A stretch of DNA of 64,000 nt from Kwoniella dejecticola CBS 10117 (lineage: Eukaryota > Basidiomycota > Tremellomycetes > Tremellales > Cryptococcaceae). The stretch lies in the NCBI RefSeq assembly GCF_000512565.2, contig NC_089305.1, positions 992,001 through 1,056,000 on the forward strand, read 5' to 3'. This document shows positions 22,522 through 34,737 of the stretch, piece after piece. A program made the translations under genes and the position numbers. Below the pieces are notes generated by a model, which saw only the letters and a program-made list of their open reading frames with translations, made no database searches and had not been told where the DNA came from. The stretch's first letter is position 1; each line of letters starts with the position of its first letter.

Positions 22522-25409
22522 ATGCCCGCCGTTACTGCATGTCTGGCTTGCAGAGCTTTGAAGGTGAGCCTCTATAGAGTCTCGCTGCGTCGGTCGCACA
22601 GCTGTGACTGTGAGATCTTGCTGATACAGCATTATTACTGTCAGGCAAAATGCAGGAGGGACGATGTGAAGGATGATTGTCTGAGATGTTCCAGGCTTGG
22701 GATAGCATGCGAAAGTGTTCCCAGGAAGGTGAGCTACCGACATGCATGCATGATAGAGTGTAGTACCTATACATGTTCATTGTAATTTACTGATCACACA
22801 ATCTTCGACAGCTTGGCAGAAGATTAGGGTCGAAAAAGTAAGTAATTGACATTACGGTTGGATGGCCAGCGGTACATCCTTACTCACGCTCTCAACTAAA
22901 CAGTCGACCGAAATCTGGTTCGACATCTTCTCCATCCTTGCAAACTACACCGCGGTCCGTGAAGCAGCCTCGCATATCGATAAAATCGCCATCACCTCGA
23001 CATCATGCTCGAGAGTACGCTGATGAGGCCGAAACACCCCGAGACGGTAACACTAGACACTGTACACCCTTGTCAACTTCGCAGCACCAACAGACCTCCT
23101 CCGGGGCAGCGCAACCATTCTCCAATATGCTCAACGTCTTAGCAAAAGTAGCGGACGAGATGCCTCCCAACCAATTACCGAGCATTCCGCAGAACAACCT
23201 TATATCTTCCCCTGAAACCGCAACTTCACCGTACTCCGTTTTTGACAGACGAAAATTCCTAGATATGTATCGTCAAGCTAGTAGATCTCTAGATCCTGAT
23301 CCATATATGGGTATGGCAGTCCTTGAGGAAGGCCTGGACTTGCTTTTGAACAATGACCCGGATGAAAGGGAGACCAAGATCTTGCCTAGTGAGGAGGTAG
23401 TTTACTCGAGAGTAGATCAGCCGAGGAGGGACTTAGCGGACGAGTGGGATGTCCTCACGAATGGGTCTCTATCGGAGCATGAAGTCGAGGATCTGTTGGA
23501 CGTGTAAGCGCTTTCCTTCTGCTGCCTTCCATGACTGTATTTGATCCTTGATGAAAAGCTGAGTTGGGTCCGGTAGGTATTGGACAAGGGTCAACCCAAT
23601 CATACGGTTACTCGATCCCAAGATATATACCTTACAATACATGCGCTCGACATCGTGCTTCCTTGTCTCCACCGTCCTGCAGGTAGCGGCACAATGTCTA
23701 CCGGTCTCAAGGCATTCCTCTTCGCTGGTCTCTCGATTAGACCAACATATAGATTTGCTACATTCGGAGATCGTCAAGAAGGGGTTGCAATCTTTGGAAG
23801 TTTGTCAAGGACTATTGATCTATTCCACATACATGCGAGCGAACAAGCAGCATCAGTGAGTGGCATTACTTACATCCCACAAACGGCTTTGACCCGGTAT
23901 AATGTCGAAGTTGACGGAAGGAAATCGTAGGACATGGCAATTCATCGCGCAAGCTATAAGCATGGCTATCGAGCTTCGACTGGACGTCAATGCTTCGCCG
24001 ACTTGGCATAGTACCGAGCCGATCCACTCTCATCTGCGCGCGTCGGTCAAGAGGAGAAATATACAAAGATTCTGGATGTGTCTGTCTGAATGGGACAGGA
24101 GGTCAGTGCTCCAATTTGCACCTTGAGGATTTGATCGCATAGCTGATTAGATGCATCGCAGACTCGCTTTCATCCGAGGCAGACGACCTCTGCTGAGAGA
24201 CACAATGCTTACTTCGACGAACTCACTTCGGACTTGGTGGTGCGAGCCTGACGCCCTGGATTGCGATGTGATGACTTGTGCAACAATCAGCTTTAGGGGT
24301 CCTGTAGTGAGTTGTATCTACATACGACCTGACAGGCGCCAGGTGTTGATTGGGATCGTTGTTCTAGGGGACTGTCCAGAGAAATATGCAGAGAGCTATG
24401 GCTACCCACGAACTACTGTCTTTCGAAAAGCGTAAGTGGCAGTATAGGGGAATCTGATCATGCTTACTGATGCGTGCATTCAGATCTTGCCAATGTGGAC
24501 AGTGAGATGGACTCATGGCGGGCAGAATGGTATAATCGGCTGAGTCCAGGTGCGAGCTTTTCCGATTCCGCTCGAATAGTGCGGGCGTTGATGCAGTCGA
24601 GCAGATGACAAACAACGAGCCGACCACGATATCCGAGCTTCTAGATTTGTCTTGCTCATGACACCATATGATAACCGCCTGGGCAATGAAGGCATGCCGC
24701 CGTTGGCTCGGGACGAATGTTTGGTAGCCGCACTGGAAGTCTGCAAGAACGCCATACCGTTACTTGGCGGTAGGCAAATGGGTCTACCTGTGCAAAATGT
24801 GACTGCTGCAAGGTGTGTCCAGCTGATCTTTCCATCCTAAGCGCCCACATTTCCTTCAGAAACCTGAGCTGATTGGTTTGTAGGCTTTATCTTTTGGGAT
24901 ATACCTCCCTTTGCGCCCTCCGAATAATGGACGCCGCTCTACGAACGCGAGACGAGAGTCGCCCAAATATGGAGGAAGAGCTATTCCACTTGAGCATCTT
25001 ATCGGCATTAGCAGACAAACTGTGCAAGCTCAACGTTCATCAAAACATAGCTTTGATAGCTTCCGTCTTGGGTAGGCGACTATTACACGCTTGTAGAAAA
25101 GTCGTGAATTGCACTTTATCGCGAGAAACACCTATCAACCCCGCAGATCAGATGGCTTCGATCAACACGATCAACACGGGTTTCATCAATAATTTACAGC
25201 AAAATACCCACCATCATCACAATATATTCAACAGTAATGGGCATGGGAATAATAATGGCGGTCTCATTGATGATCTAGGGGGATTGACGGGGACGCTGGT
25301 TCCGCAAGATCTAGAGTTCAGCTTCGATTTCGCTCATCTACCGAACATGGGAATGGATCTATTCCCATTGTTTGATAACAATGACTTTGGAACGGGTTAT
25401 ATGCCCTAG
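22522..25409 (+). CDS. Zn2Cys6 transcription factor (first of three)
   Basis: Predicted nuclear DNA-binding regulator, about 738 aa. Exons: 22522-22563, 22645-22728, 22812-22837, 22904-23503, 23577-23855, 23931-24101, 24162-24306, 24368-24431, 24484-24595, 24645-24812 and 24884-25409. The binuclear cluster is split over exons 1-2 and reads CLACRALKAKC then CRRDDVKDDCLRCSRLGIAC, giving C-X2-C-X6-C-X8-C-X2-C-X6-C. A basic linker and coiled region follow, and the middle fungal-TF homology domain contains AQAISMAIELRLD, SEWDRR and MDSWRAEWYNRLSP. The C-terminal region is His/Asn-rich (THHHHNIFNSNGHGNNNGG) and could act in activation. Phases are consistent throughout, but exon 7 contains a less conserved stretch (24200-24300), so its borders are less secure. 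It is divergent from the SDR at 20.2-21.7 kb and upstream of the monooxygenase, which makes both plausible targets. Confidence 0.82.
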
Positions 25410-26080
25410 TTACCGCTTCAAAAGCGTCCGTCACACATCGTTCTGGGCTTTATTCATAAATCCCATGTTGTATCTCTACTGTACAATCACTGTACGAATG
25501 TATGCACAACAACACCAACACCTATATGCCAATAATATGTTCTTCCAGCAGTCATCTCACCGTTGTCTTTGGTCGTGCTTGGTCTTGACTTGTGACCCCG
25601 ACAAATCGGGAAATTAGCGGATCAACCGACCACTGGACCAATAACATCTTGGCTTACGGTATAGCGTGAAGGAGTATGACGTTGTCATTGTTCCCATGCA
25701 TATTACGTTATCGGCAGACGGTGAAAAGCTGTTGACCGTTTGTCGTAGACTACTAACTGTTGGCCGTCTTGAATACCGTCTGTTCCGGTGGTTTGTCTGG
25801 GATCTATACTCCTGTTACGCGTGGTATGCTATGCTCCAGCGAGTCAGAGTAATCATGCATTGAGATCGGCTCAGCCGATTTGTTTTCGAAAGATAAAGAC
25901 TGAACTTTCGTAGGTTGTAAAGTGTCCTCTTGTTGAAAGCGGTCAGTACAGACCAAGTCAGTTCAAGTCCACTCAATCAGGACTGCTCATCGGCCCAACG
26001 ACTACAATCGCTCTGACACGCGATAAGGTAAGGACATCACAGACATATAATAGACAGCCATAGACATAGACAGAAGCACG
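25410..26080. promoter_or_regulatory. intergenic region upstream of the flavin monooxygenase
   Basis: These 671 nt hold the regulator's 3' flank and the monooxygenase promoter. A TATAATA sequence at 26046-26052 lies about 30 nt before the start codon. No other gene was found. Confidence 0.4.
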
Positions 26081-28454
26081 ATGTCACCCATAGCGATCAA
26101 CGATGCTATACGCGAGGAACTCAAACCTACACCTCAAGCACCCCTCAAGCAGAAAATTCAAGTGGAAATGGGAAGTAAAGACACGCCCACGAAGCCGAAA
26201 GTCTGTCCAACAGTGGGTGATCCGTTCTCCGAGAGGAACAGCGATGGGAGTTATAAAGTCCTGAATCAGCCTTTGGGCATGAGGAGGAAGTTGAGGGTCG
26301 TCAGTGTCGGTGCTGGTGCGAGTGGAATCAATATGGCGTGAGTGCCCCCCCACCCCCCTCTTCTTTCGGTAATGAAGTGGGATTAAGTGGTTGGGATTGA
26401 CGATTTGTGCTACAGATACAAGATACAATCTCATATGAAGGATGTTGACTTTGTCGTGAGTACGCTGATCACGCCAACAGAGCAGGAAATTCGAGTTGCA
26501 GATTGCTCATTCGGACGGATTCCGCAGACATACGACAAAAACTCCGATGTCGGCGGAACATGGTTGGAGAATCGATATCCTGGTGTAGCGTGCGATACGA
26601 ACAGTCACGGATACGCTTTCACCTATCATCTCAAGGCGGACTGGACTGCCGTTTTCTCCCCTGGAGCAGAAATCGAGGAATAGTGAGTCTTACGCAATCA
26701 AACCAAACGGTCATTCATGTACATTGTTTGGGCGATGGTTGATGTCAGGTGTGATGGAAGCATGCGAGATGTCGTTCGAACCTATGGTCTATCGAAATAC
26801 ATCAAGCTGAACCATCAAGTCTTGGGTGCGCAATGGGATGGCGAGACAGCTAAATGGCATGTCAGGGTCAGGGAGGGCGATGACCCTTCTGCGGAGTTCA
26901 CAGATATCTGCGATGTCTTCATCAACGCCTCTGGACTGCTTAACCACTGGAAGATGCCCAATATACCTGGACTGAAGAGTTTCAAAGGTCCAGTGGTACA
27001 TACTGCTGCGTGGCCTGAAGACCTGGATTTGAAGGGGAAGAAAGTTGCTTTGATAGGTATCGGATCAAGTGCCATTCAGGTGAGTGGCATTTATCTCGCA
27101 CACTTCTTCCTCGTGTAATGTCTTTGAAGTGACTCTGATCGCCTGTGGATATGTACATCTATAGGTGTTACCGCAAATTCAGCCTTTGGTGAAATCTTGT
27201 TCGATCTTTATCCGATCTCCCACGTGGATTGCGCCCCCTCGAGAAGGTGAACTCCTCTCGCCTGAACAGATCAAACGGTATCTTGACCATCCGGAAGAAC
27301 ACCTTGAGTACTGCCGAGATCTAGAATCGCTAGCGAATAAACGATTCGGATACATAACGAGGGGAAGCGAAGATCAGCATAATCTGTACCAGGCCTGGAG
27401 TACATCGATGGAGAAGGGCTTGAAGAGTCGTCCGGAGTATTATGAGAAATTGCACCCTACCTTTGGAGTTGGCTGTAGGAGGTGAGCCCTTGCTTCATGC
27501 GGTTCTAGCGATACACAGCTGATACTTCGGGCTTTGTCAGGCCTACACCTGGTCCTGGATTCTTGGAAGCGTTGACCCAAGATAACGTCGAAGCTGTATT
27601 TTCCGGGTGAGTCGACACCACTGTTGTCGGTATAACAACGACTCATCAGGCTGATGACATCGATCCTCTTAGGGTTGACCACATCGACGAAAACGGATTG
27701 ACCACTGCCGATGGCGACCGACGAGAATTCGACGTGATCATCTGTGCGACGGGTTTCGACGTATCCTTCAAGCCACGTTTCCCCGTTATCGGACGAGACC
27801 AGATCAACTTGCAAGAACAATGGGCGCAATCTCCCAGAGCTTACTTATCGATGTTCGCCACGAATTTCCCGAACTACTTCACCATACTAGGTCCTGGATC
27901 ACCTTCCGCCCAAGGATCAATCATCGTTTCCATCGAGCGGATCTCGGATTATATAATCAAGTTCTTGGATAGGTTCCAACATGAAGCTATAAAGACTTTC
28001 GAGGTGGATCAACGGGCTGTAGATGAGTTGACGGAACACATGCAAGAACAACTCAAGTTGACTGTCTGGACGGATAATTGTTCGTCCTGGTTCAAGAATG
28101 GGGACCCGAACGGACCGGTCATTGCTCTGCATCCTGGAGGAAGATTGCACTTTTTCAGTCTTTTAATGGATCCTGTGAGTCCCATTTCTGTCTCTCCTGA
28201 AGAAGATAGGTCAAATGGTGGTGGCTGACCAACCGGCAATTGCAGAGATACGAAGATTTCAATTATACGTATTGGAACAAGAATAGATATGCATATTGGG
28301 GTAACGGCTACACTCTTAGAGAAGTAGAGTGAGTCTTTCTGCGAATTGATCATCCTTCCTGTCCGAATCATGCTGACTTCTTTGGTTGTTCAGGGGTCGA
28401 AACGATACTTGGTATCTGCAATACGGCGATGGACTGGATCTATTCAAATTTTAG
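26081..28454 (+). CDS. class B flavin monooxygenase, Baeyer-Villiger type
   Basis: FAD- and NADPH-dependent enzyme expected to insert one oxygen atom next to a ketone (or oxidise a soft nucleophile). Nine exons: 26081-26337, 26416-26455, 26528-26682, 26761-27079, 27165-27481, 27541-27606, 27673-28174, 28246-28328 and 28394-28454; 599 aa. The FAD dinucleotide fold is GAGASG (residues 77-82), followed by GGTWLENRYPGVACD. The Baeyer-Villiger fingerprint F-X-G-X3-H-X3-W-P is present as FKGPVVHTAAWP (225-236), then the NADPH motif GIGSSA (250-255) and ICATGFD later on. These motifs favour Baeyer-Villiger activity over N-hydroxylation. Exon 4 must start at 26761; an earlier acceptor would create a stop. 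Substrate is unknown. Flanking regulators, SDRs and transporters suggest a ketone or terpenoid-like carbon source, which is inference only. Confidence 0.94.
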
Positions 28455-28684
28455 TCAGACTAGAGTAGTCAGAGTAGAGTAGATATGATAGCTTTTGGAT
28501 ACTCGTGCTCGTGTAACATAACATTTCCATGCATTTGTCGTACCCCATATCGCTTTATTGACGGTGACAACCTTCTTGTGCACCGGAAATGTCCAAGCTA
28601 CCTGATGCACTGATGTGATATTCACTTGTCTGACTTGATTCCGTACGGTTTTTCAGCCGATTTTGGCAATGATTCGATGCATAG

Positions 28685-29796
28685 CTACAATGTAAGGAAA
28701 CCTCCGTCTACTTCCCAGATAGCACCGTTGACAAAGCTCGCTCCTTCCGAGCAGAGGAAAACGATCACGTCCGCAATTTCCTCTGGTATACCAGGCCGGC
28801 CTTGCGGTGTTCTCTCCGGCTGGGTAGATTTGCGGAGGACTTCAATATTCTGCGGTGAGAGCGTTATTGGAGTCTCGATGTATCCTGGTGCTATACCGTT
28901 ACTATCATGATCCAGAATCAGAAATACCACGGGCAAAGCTTGACAATCGACTTTGTCAAGTGATGCTGGGACGACTTACCACCTTATACCGTGAGAGGCG
29001 TAGTCTATGGCGCAGGTCTTGGTCAGACCCACTATTGCGTGCTTGGACGATACGTATGCAGCGTTCAATTTAGCGGCTACGAAGGAGTTGATGGAGCATA
29101 CATTCACTATGGCTCCTCTTTGAGCTCGGCGTGTGTCTTTGGATCTACCATTGGAACATGGCAGGATCAGCTCATCGTCAGCAAAAGCCGATAACGCCTG
29201 ATTCTGATGGGCTCGACGACTCACTGGCAGGGCAAGAAGTCTTGTTTCTCCATTTGCGCCAACTCCTCTCGCATACAATAGAAGACGCCGTTTTGATTGA
29301 CATTGATCACTCTGTTCCACTGTTCAATCAATCAGCCCAACGTCGTGACGAGGCGACGTGACCCATCGTGGAGCAATGCCATCGAGTTTCATAGGAATCG
29401 ATAGCCTTACATCTGCTGTCTTATATTGTCCGACTTTCGACTTGTTCGTTATTCCAGCTGAGTTGACCGCATAGTCTATCCTCCCAAACTTCTGAACTGC
29501 TTGATCTATCACTCCCTTGACAGCATCCTCATCCGTCACATCACACTGCACCGCCAGTATATCTAGCTTATCTCCGTTATCCTTCGCTTTGAGAGACTGA
29601 CTGAAAGTATCCAATGAGTCTTGGTTGATGTCGATTAAGACCAAGCGTCGGACCCCTTTGGATATGAATGCTTCTGCGGTAGCTGCGCCGATCTATCTAA
29701 AATTTCTTAGCTTTGACAATGTCAGATCGCATTGTACGTGACAGCTCGCTACTCACCCCAGACGCACCTCCTGTGATCAGAGCTACACCCTGCATG
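28685..29796 (-). CDS. short-chain dehydrogenase/reductase
   Basis: Classical SDR of 265 aa from five exons: 29796-29758, 29692-29411, 29319-29225, 29144-28980 and 28901-28685. The cofactor motif TGGASGIG is split by the first intron (MQGVALITGGASG then IGAATAEAF). LIDIN after the second strand carries an acidic residue, which hints at NAD rather than NADP. VNSAGI replaces the usual NNAG; VCSINSF supplies the catalytic Ser region, and YVSSK the Tyr/Lys pair. The C-terminus has GIAPGYIETPIT and VDGGFLTL. The gene is convergent with the monooxygenase (230 bp between stops) and divergent from the amino-acid permease, so it may handle an alcohol or ketone linked to the monooxygenase reaction; that is inference. 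Confidence 0.91.
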
Positions 29797-30429
29797 GTCG
29801 CTCGGTTCTCTCTTTTGGCAGATTGTCTACAGGTCGGCGGTATCGGTCAGGTCAGATGGACTTCTCTTTGCGTTGTTGATCGTTTTGACGAGTGCTTATC
29901 ACATGATAAGCGTTACATCAAGCATCGCATTACCTCATACTTGGTCTGCACACCCCTTTTCAGCCCGTTCCCACTGAAACCGGAGTTGAAGATGGTGAGG
30001 AGGTCCGTGCGGTCCACAGAAATCGAAGGTCGGACGGTGTTCGGCAATTAACCGGACGGTCACTAACGCTTACACTCGGGTATCGGAGCATAAATCAATC
30101 TGTGATCCGATATGTTGGTTACGCCCTGAAGGATACTTTAATTAGTATGGAATACCGATCAAAAGGAATTAAGGCGGATTGGGGCGCAAAAGCAGAGGAT
30201 TTTGGATCCAGAGATAAGTGCAGCCTATCGCCTTACTTATCGTCGCCCAGTCTAGCTAGCCTATGACATACAAGCAGAGACATTCATATAAAGAGTGTCA
30301 AGCAGTCACTCGCATTCTAGATTTTCCTCTTCCCCTCTCTTTCCATCATTCTCCTCTTCGACTCCAAACATATAATAATCTTGGACGGGAAACGAAAGGA
30401 GACAGTACACCCGACACAAACAGATCAAC
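29797..30429. promoter_or_regulatory. divergent promoter, SDR (-) and permease (+)
   Basis: A TATAAA at 30287-30292 is well placed for the permease transcript, and the leader that follows is C/T-rich. The SDR promoter lies on the other side of the 633-nt gap. No coding exon was found. Confidence 0.5.
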
Positions 30430-32392
30430 ATGGAGAAGAACGCTTCCGCAACGGGGTCCGTTGACGATTCGAAGGGTACATACCCAGACGTGGCCATTAT
30501 CGATGCTGCCCAGGAGACCGAACGACCGCTCCAGTCCACCTCGACTGTGCGGGGTCTAACCCTCAAACATATCCAGCTTATCGGTAAGTCGAAAAATGAT
30601 CTCTGCATCATCCAAGCAGATCACAGCTGACACGTCCAAAGGAATTGGCTCCACGATCGGAACTGGTTTATTCTTGGGATGTGGAAGGAGTCTGATCGCC
30701 GCCGGACCTTTGGGGTCGTTGTTGGCTTACATCATCTTCTGTGCCATCTGCTGGGGTGAGTTGTATGCCACCGCTGCACCGACTATCCGCTAATTTTCGA
30801 ACTTCGTTCAGGTGTGTGCCTCGGTGCCGGAGAGATGGGCTCTTTCAAGCCCGTTCCAGGAGGATTCATCACTTGGGCGGGAGATTACCTCGATAATGGT
30901 GAGGGACGAAGCATATCTGTGTTATCAGGAGGAAGCTTTGCTGATATGTACTTCAGCTGCTTCCTTTGCGGTCGGCTGGAACTATTTCTACGCTGGTACC
31001 ATGTTCGGTTGTGCCGATATTGTCGGTGTTGCCGGTCTTTTCGGCTACTGGCTTCCAGACGTGACTCCCGCAGCTTGGATCACAATGTCGATCGTGATCA
31101 TCTTCGTCTTGAATGCCTTCCACGTCAAATTTTACGGAGAATCCGAATTCTACTTTGCAAGTCTCAAGATCATCTTGATCGTCATGCTCATCCTTATGGC
31201 GTTCATCGTCATGCTCGGAGGTAACCCTCAACACGATCGAATCGGTTTCAGATACTGGAAAGACCCCGGACCATGGGCCGCTTACTACAAGGAAGGCGCC
31301 TTTGGCCGATTCCTCGGTTTCTGGAATGTCTTCAAGATCGCCGCTTACTCTGTCGGTGGACCTGAATTTGTGTCGATGTGCGCGGGCGAGACCGTCTGGC
31401 CTCGACGAAACATCCCAAAGGCAGTCAAAGGTGTACTCTTCCGATTGACCTTGTTCTTCTTCTTCGGTATCTTGGCCTGTGGTGTGCTCGTCCCCTACAA
31501 TGACCCTGTCCTCGCCAAAGCGGTCGCTACCGGAGTCGGCGCTGATGCTTCAGCCTACGTGGTCGGAATGAAACGAGTCGGGATCAAGGTTCTTCCCGAT
31601 GTCTTCAATGCTATGGTCATCACCTCCGCGTTATCTTGCGCAAACGGTTTCGCCTTTGTTGGAAGTCGAGTCGTTCACTCTCTTGCTGTTCGAGGACAAG
31701 CACCCAAGATCCTCGCGAAGACTACCAAACATGGTGTACCTATCTACGCCTTGGGTGTCGTGCTTGCTATCTTCTGCTTGTGTTACATGCAAGTCAGTAC
31801 CAACGCTGCCACCGTATTTGGCTGGTTCATCAACTTGAGTAGTGTTGCTCAACTTCTGAACTATGTGAGTGTACCCCGACATAACGTGTTTGAAGGTGTC
31901 CTTGGCTGACTTCTCATCATCTCTGCTTTAGGTCGCTATGACTATCACCACCCTGCGATTCCGAGCGGGATTAAAAGCCCAAGGTATTTCCCGACACGAC
32001 TTGCCATGGACCACAAAATACACTATCCCGTACAGTTGGGGCTGTCTGGTCATGCTCTCCCTGATTGTCTTGACCCAAGGATGGCCAGTGTTCGTTCACG
32101 GCGGATGGGACGTCCAGACCTTCCTCACATGCTATTTCGGTATCGGATTTGTCTTTGTGGCGTACTTCGGCTGGAAGTTATGGCACAAGACCAAGATTGT
32201 CAAAACCCACGAAATGGACTTCAAGTCCTTCGTCCCCGAGTTCGATGCTCTTGACGAAGAGTACAGGGCCGCGTGAGTTTCTATGTAAACCTACATAAAC
32301 ACTGTGATATCTTTCGCTGACGATAGTTTTCGCATCATAGCCACAAGGTCCCTACCACCGCCATCGGCAGAGCTTTCGACAGGATGTTCTAG
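30430..32392 (+). CDS. amino-acid permease (APC superfamily, YAT type)
   Basis: Plasma-membrane proton-coupled amino-acid transporter of 551 aa. Exons 30430-30583, 30642-30755, 30812-30898, 30957-31864, 31932-32272 and 32341-32392 close in frame. A hydrophilic cytosolic N-terminus of about 50 residues precedes TLKHIQLIGIGSTIGTGLFL, the canonical first helix with the substrate-binding GSTIGTG loop. Then come GAGEMGSFKPVPGGFITWAG, SFAVGWNYFY, the conserved YSVGGPEFVSMCAGE, and ALSCANGFAFVGSR. About twelve hydrophobic segments can be counted, and the C-terminus is short and charged. The GE(M)GSF loop departs slightly from the usual GEMAT(Y/F). Specificity cannot be read from sequence. It sits next to the monooxygenase-SDR pair and the regulators, so nutrient-regulated expression is likely. 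Confidence 0.95.
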
Positions 32393-32651
32393 AAAGCGAA
32401 ATTGCAGGTCCCGCGGCAGAAAAGGCAAAGATCGGCACGCGGAAAGGAATATGGCGAAGATTCTCGGAATTAGCTAGCTATACATTTAGGTTGTTCTAAA
32501 GGCATAAGCCATTGAAGTTGTCTCCACAAGCTAGAACTAAGGTGGTAATAGATTTTACATGACTATACTATGTATGCACAACGGTCACAGCGGGTGTTTC
32601 GGGAACAAGAGCAGTCGACCATGATCCTCTATCTGCTGATATCTCGACTTC

Positions 32652-34213
32652 TTACCTGAACGTCCCATAGCTATCTTCTATCGATTGCGATGTAGCCACG
32701 CTCTGCTTCGGTCCCGTAGAAGTATCGCTTCGAATTTGACCATTTAACCACTTATTCGTATTATTCCAACTGCCTCTGAGTAGCTTGGAACTTTTCGTTT
32801 TCCGTATGATCGGTCCTACGATAGGTGAGCTTCCCAGTTGCTCGCCAACTCGTCCCACATTCAGTGAATTCAGGTTTAGACTAGTCGACCTGGGCAGGGT
32901 TAGCGGCAAGGGTATGAGGGAAGGTGATTGCGGGGGAGGAAGATCGATGATTGACGAGGAAGACACCGACGATGAGTCGTCGTCGTCGTCATCTTCATAT
33001 TCTGATGGGCCGGCTTCTTCATCTATATACACGTTACGGCGGACATCGTCGGATAGTCCCTCATGGAACCCGTCATCGTACTCGGCCTCGCTGAGAGAGA
33101 AGTCGTCTGATTGATCGTCGTCGTCTTCGAGATCTGTGTCCTCGTCCAGATGTTGACCCCGCGCCAGCTCATATATACCGTCTTGTGTCTGCAAGGCATA
33201 TTCTGTGTCGAGTCTGTCTAAGCTCCTTCGTTCCAACTGTCCAGTACCCAGCTCAACACCCGAAGTGAATACATCTACAGCGCCTTGTGAGTTATTCTCG
33301 GAAGGATATTCATGAGAAGCTTCCCCGCGAACTGATCGCATGGTACCCCTGGAAAGGCTTCGGCGATGGTGGTGGACGTCAAAACGCACTGAAGATGGTG
33401 TGTTGGAGGATTTGAATCGAATGGAAGAAGGAGTCTGGGCTGTACTGGCTGTAGGCAAACGGATAGAGGAGGAGTTGTATGATTTGTACAAGGAGACAGT
33501 CTGGGCGGGAGGAGATATGCGAAGTAGCAGCAGATACAGGAACTATTTGTGAATGATGATTAGCTTAATGTTTCACATAACAGGTGGGAACAGCTCACGT
33601 ATTCAGCCATAGCAAGTATACTCGTCTAGGGCATCAAGATTCCTCCGTCAGCGGTATGCCAGTGCATCGAATGTCAGGCTGCTGAAGCAGATTTGATCAA
33701 AGTACTCACCATTATCAGGATTCTGCCATCTGTGAGATTATCGTGCGGTTGATCTTCTGCATCGCCGTCCTTTCCACCACCCTTGCGCATCGAACGCATC
33801 AGGACTAGGGTGCATCCTTCCCAGATACAGTTGACCAAACTCAATCCAGTCACCAACATCAAGTAGCCTTTCTTTGTTCTCCATCTTTTGTTCAAGCCTA
33901 TCCAGATCAGTACCAAGGCCCTTGTGAGGACAAGAAGGGCGAGTCGAATCGATATATCGGATGTATGCTTATACGTGAAGGCCAGATCCAAGGCGGCGAG
34001 GAGGATTAAGGGGTATGGTCTGTTCATTCTCACAGCCTGCGGTCTTTGAGCTGAGAAGCTGGTCATCGATGGAGAACGAGCATGTTGTCTTGCGTCACCT
34101 CTGACGGGGTTCTGGGTCGTTATACGTGACGGCGTCGGCGCTCCATGATGAATGGTAGATTGGAATCGAGGGTTTGTGGATGGTCCGGCCTCAGATGTCG
34201 ATGAGACCATCAT
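32652..34213 (-). CDS. hypothetical multi-pass membrane protein
   Basis: Unrecognised protein of 473 aa from exons 34213-33710, 33625-33599 and 33542-32652. The N-terminal 60 residues are polar. Hydrophobic segments then follow: YPLILLAALDLAFTY, LALLVLTRALVLIWIGL, GYLMLVTGLSLVNCIW and, across exons 2 and 3, SILAMAEYFLYLLLL, so about four membrane helices. The remaining 300 residues are soluble, Ser-rich and contain a strongly acidic block (DLEDDDDQSDDF, then YEDDDDDDSSS). The second exon is only 27 nt. The arrangement could suit a membrane-anchored scaffold or transporter accessory subunit, but no motif supports a function. It is convergent with the permease. Confidence 0.76.
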
Positions 34214-34737
34214 ATCGCGCTGTTATGAATACTCAACTGCTTGAACAAGAGCTTCGCAATCGCACCGACACATGGTATGGAATAATGTTGGCTAGACCAC
34301 GAAGAGCATCGTCTAGATCGTAAAATGGTCTGTCACGCAATGATGATATAGGCAGAGGAGTTCATATGGTAATTCGGTTGATGTCAACGCGCTCGGTGAT
34401 GATTTCGAGTCAATTGCGTAAGATAAACAATCCTCATTCCGTTCCTAGAATCTCTTGTTGCACCCAATCGAGGCTTACACAGCATTGACATTCTTGAAGT
34501 TGTGCTGCTATGCACAAGCATATATAGCCTGGGACACAGTCCCATCCCCAAGATCCCAAATAGTAGCAGCGGCTGGTCCATGAGGAATGCAACGCTTGGA
34601 AGACCGGACATGCCTGCCGCAACCAAGACCAGTGAGTGTTCCAGTCCGGATATGTGTTTTCGTCTGTGCTCACTCCTATACGACAGGACCGCTCGCAAGG
34701 TGAGAAGTGTGCACATGGACGCACGCATGGGTCACTG
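34214..34737. promoter_or_regulatory. divergent intergenic region
   Basis: These 524 nt separate the hypothetical membrane protein (-) from the second Zn2Cys6 regulator (+). Open frames present are shadows of each other without motifs. The true start of the regulator could lie here if it has an additional 5' exon. Confidence 0.4.

Noticed and set aside
32785..33114. 109-codon Ser-rich plus-strand ORF
   Set aside because: It is the complement of the acidic Asp/Ser region of the minus-strand membrane protein gene.
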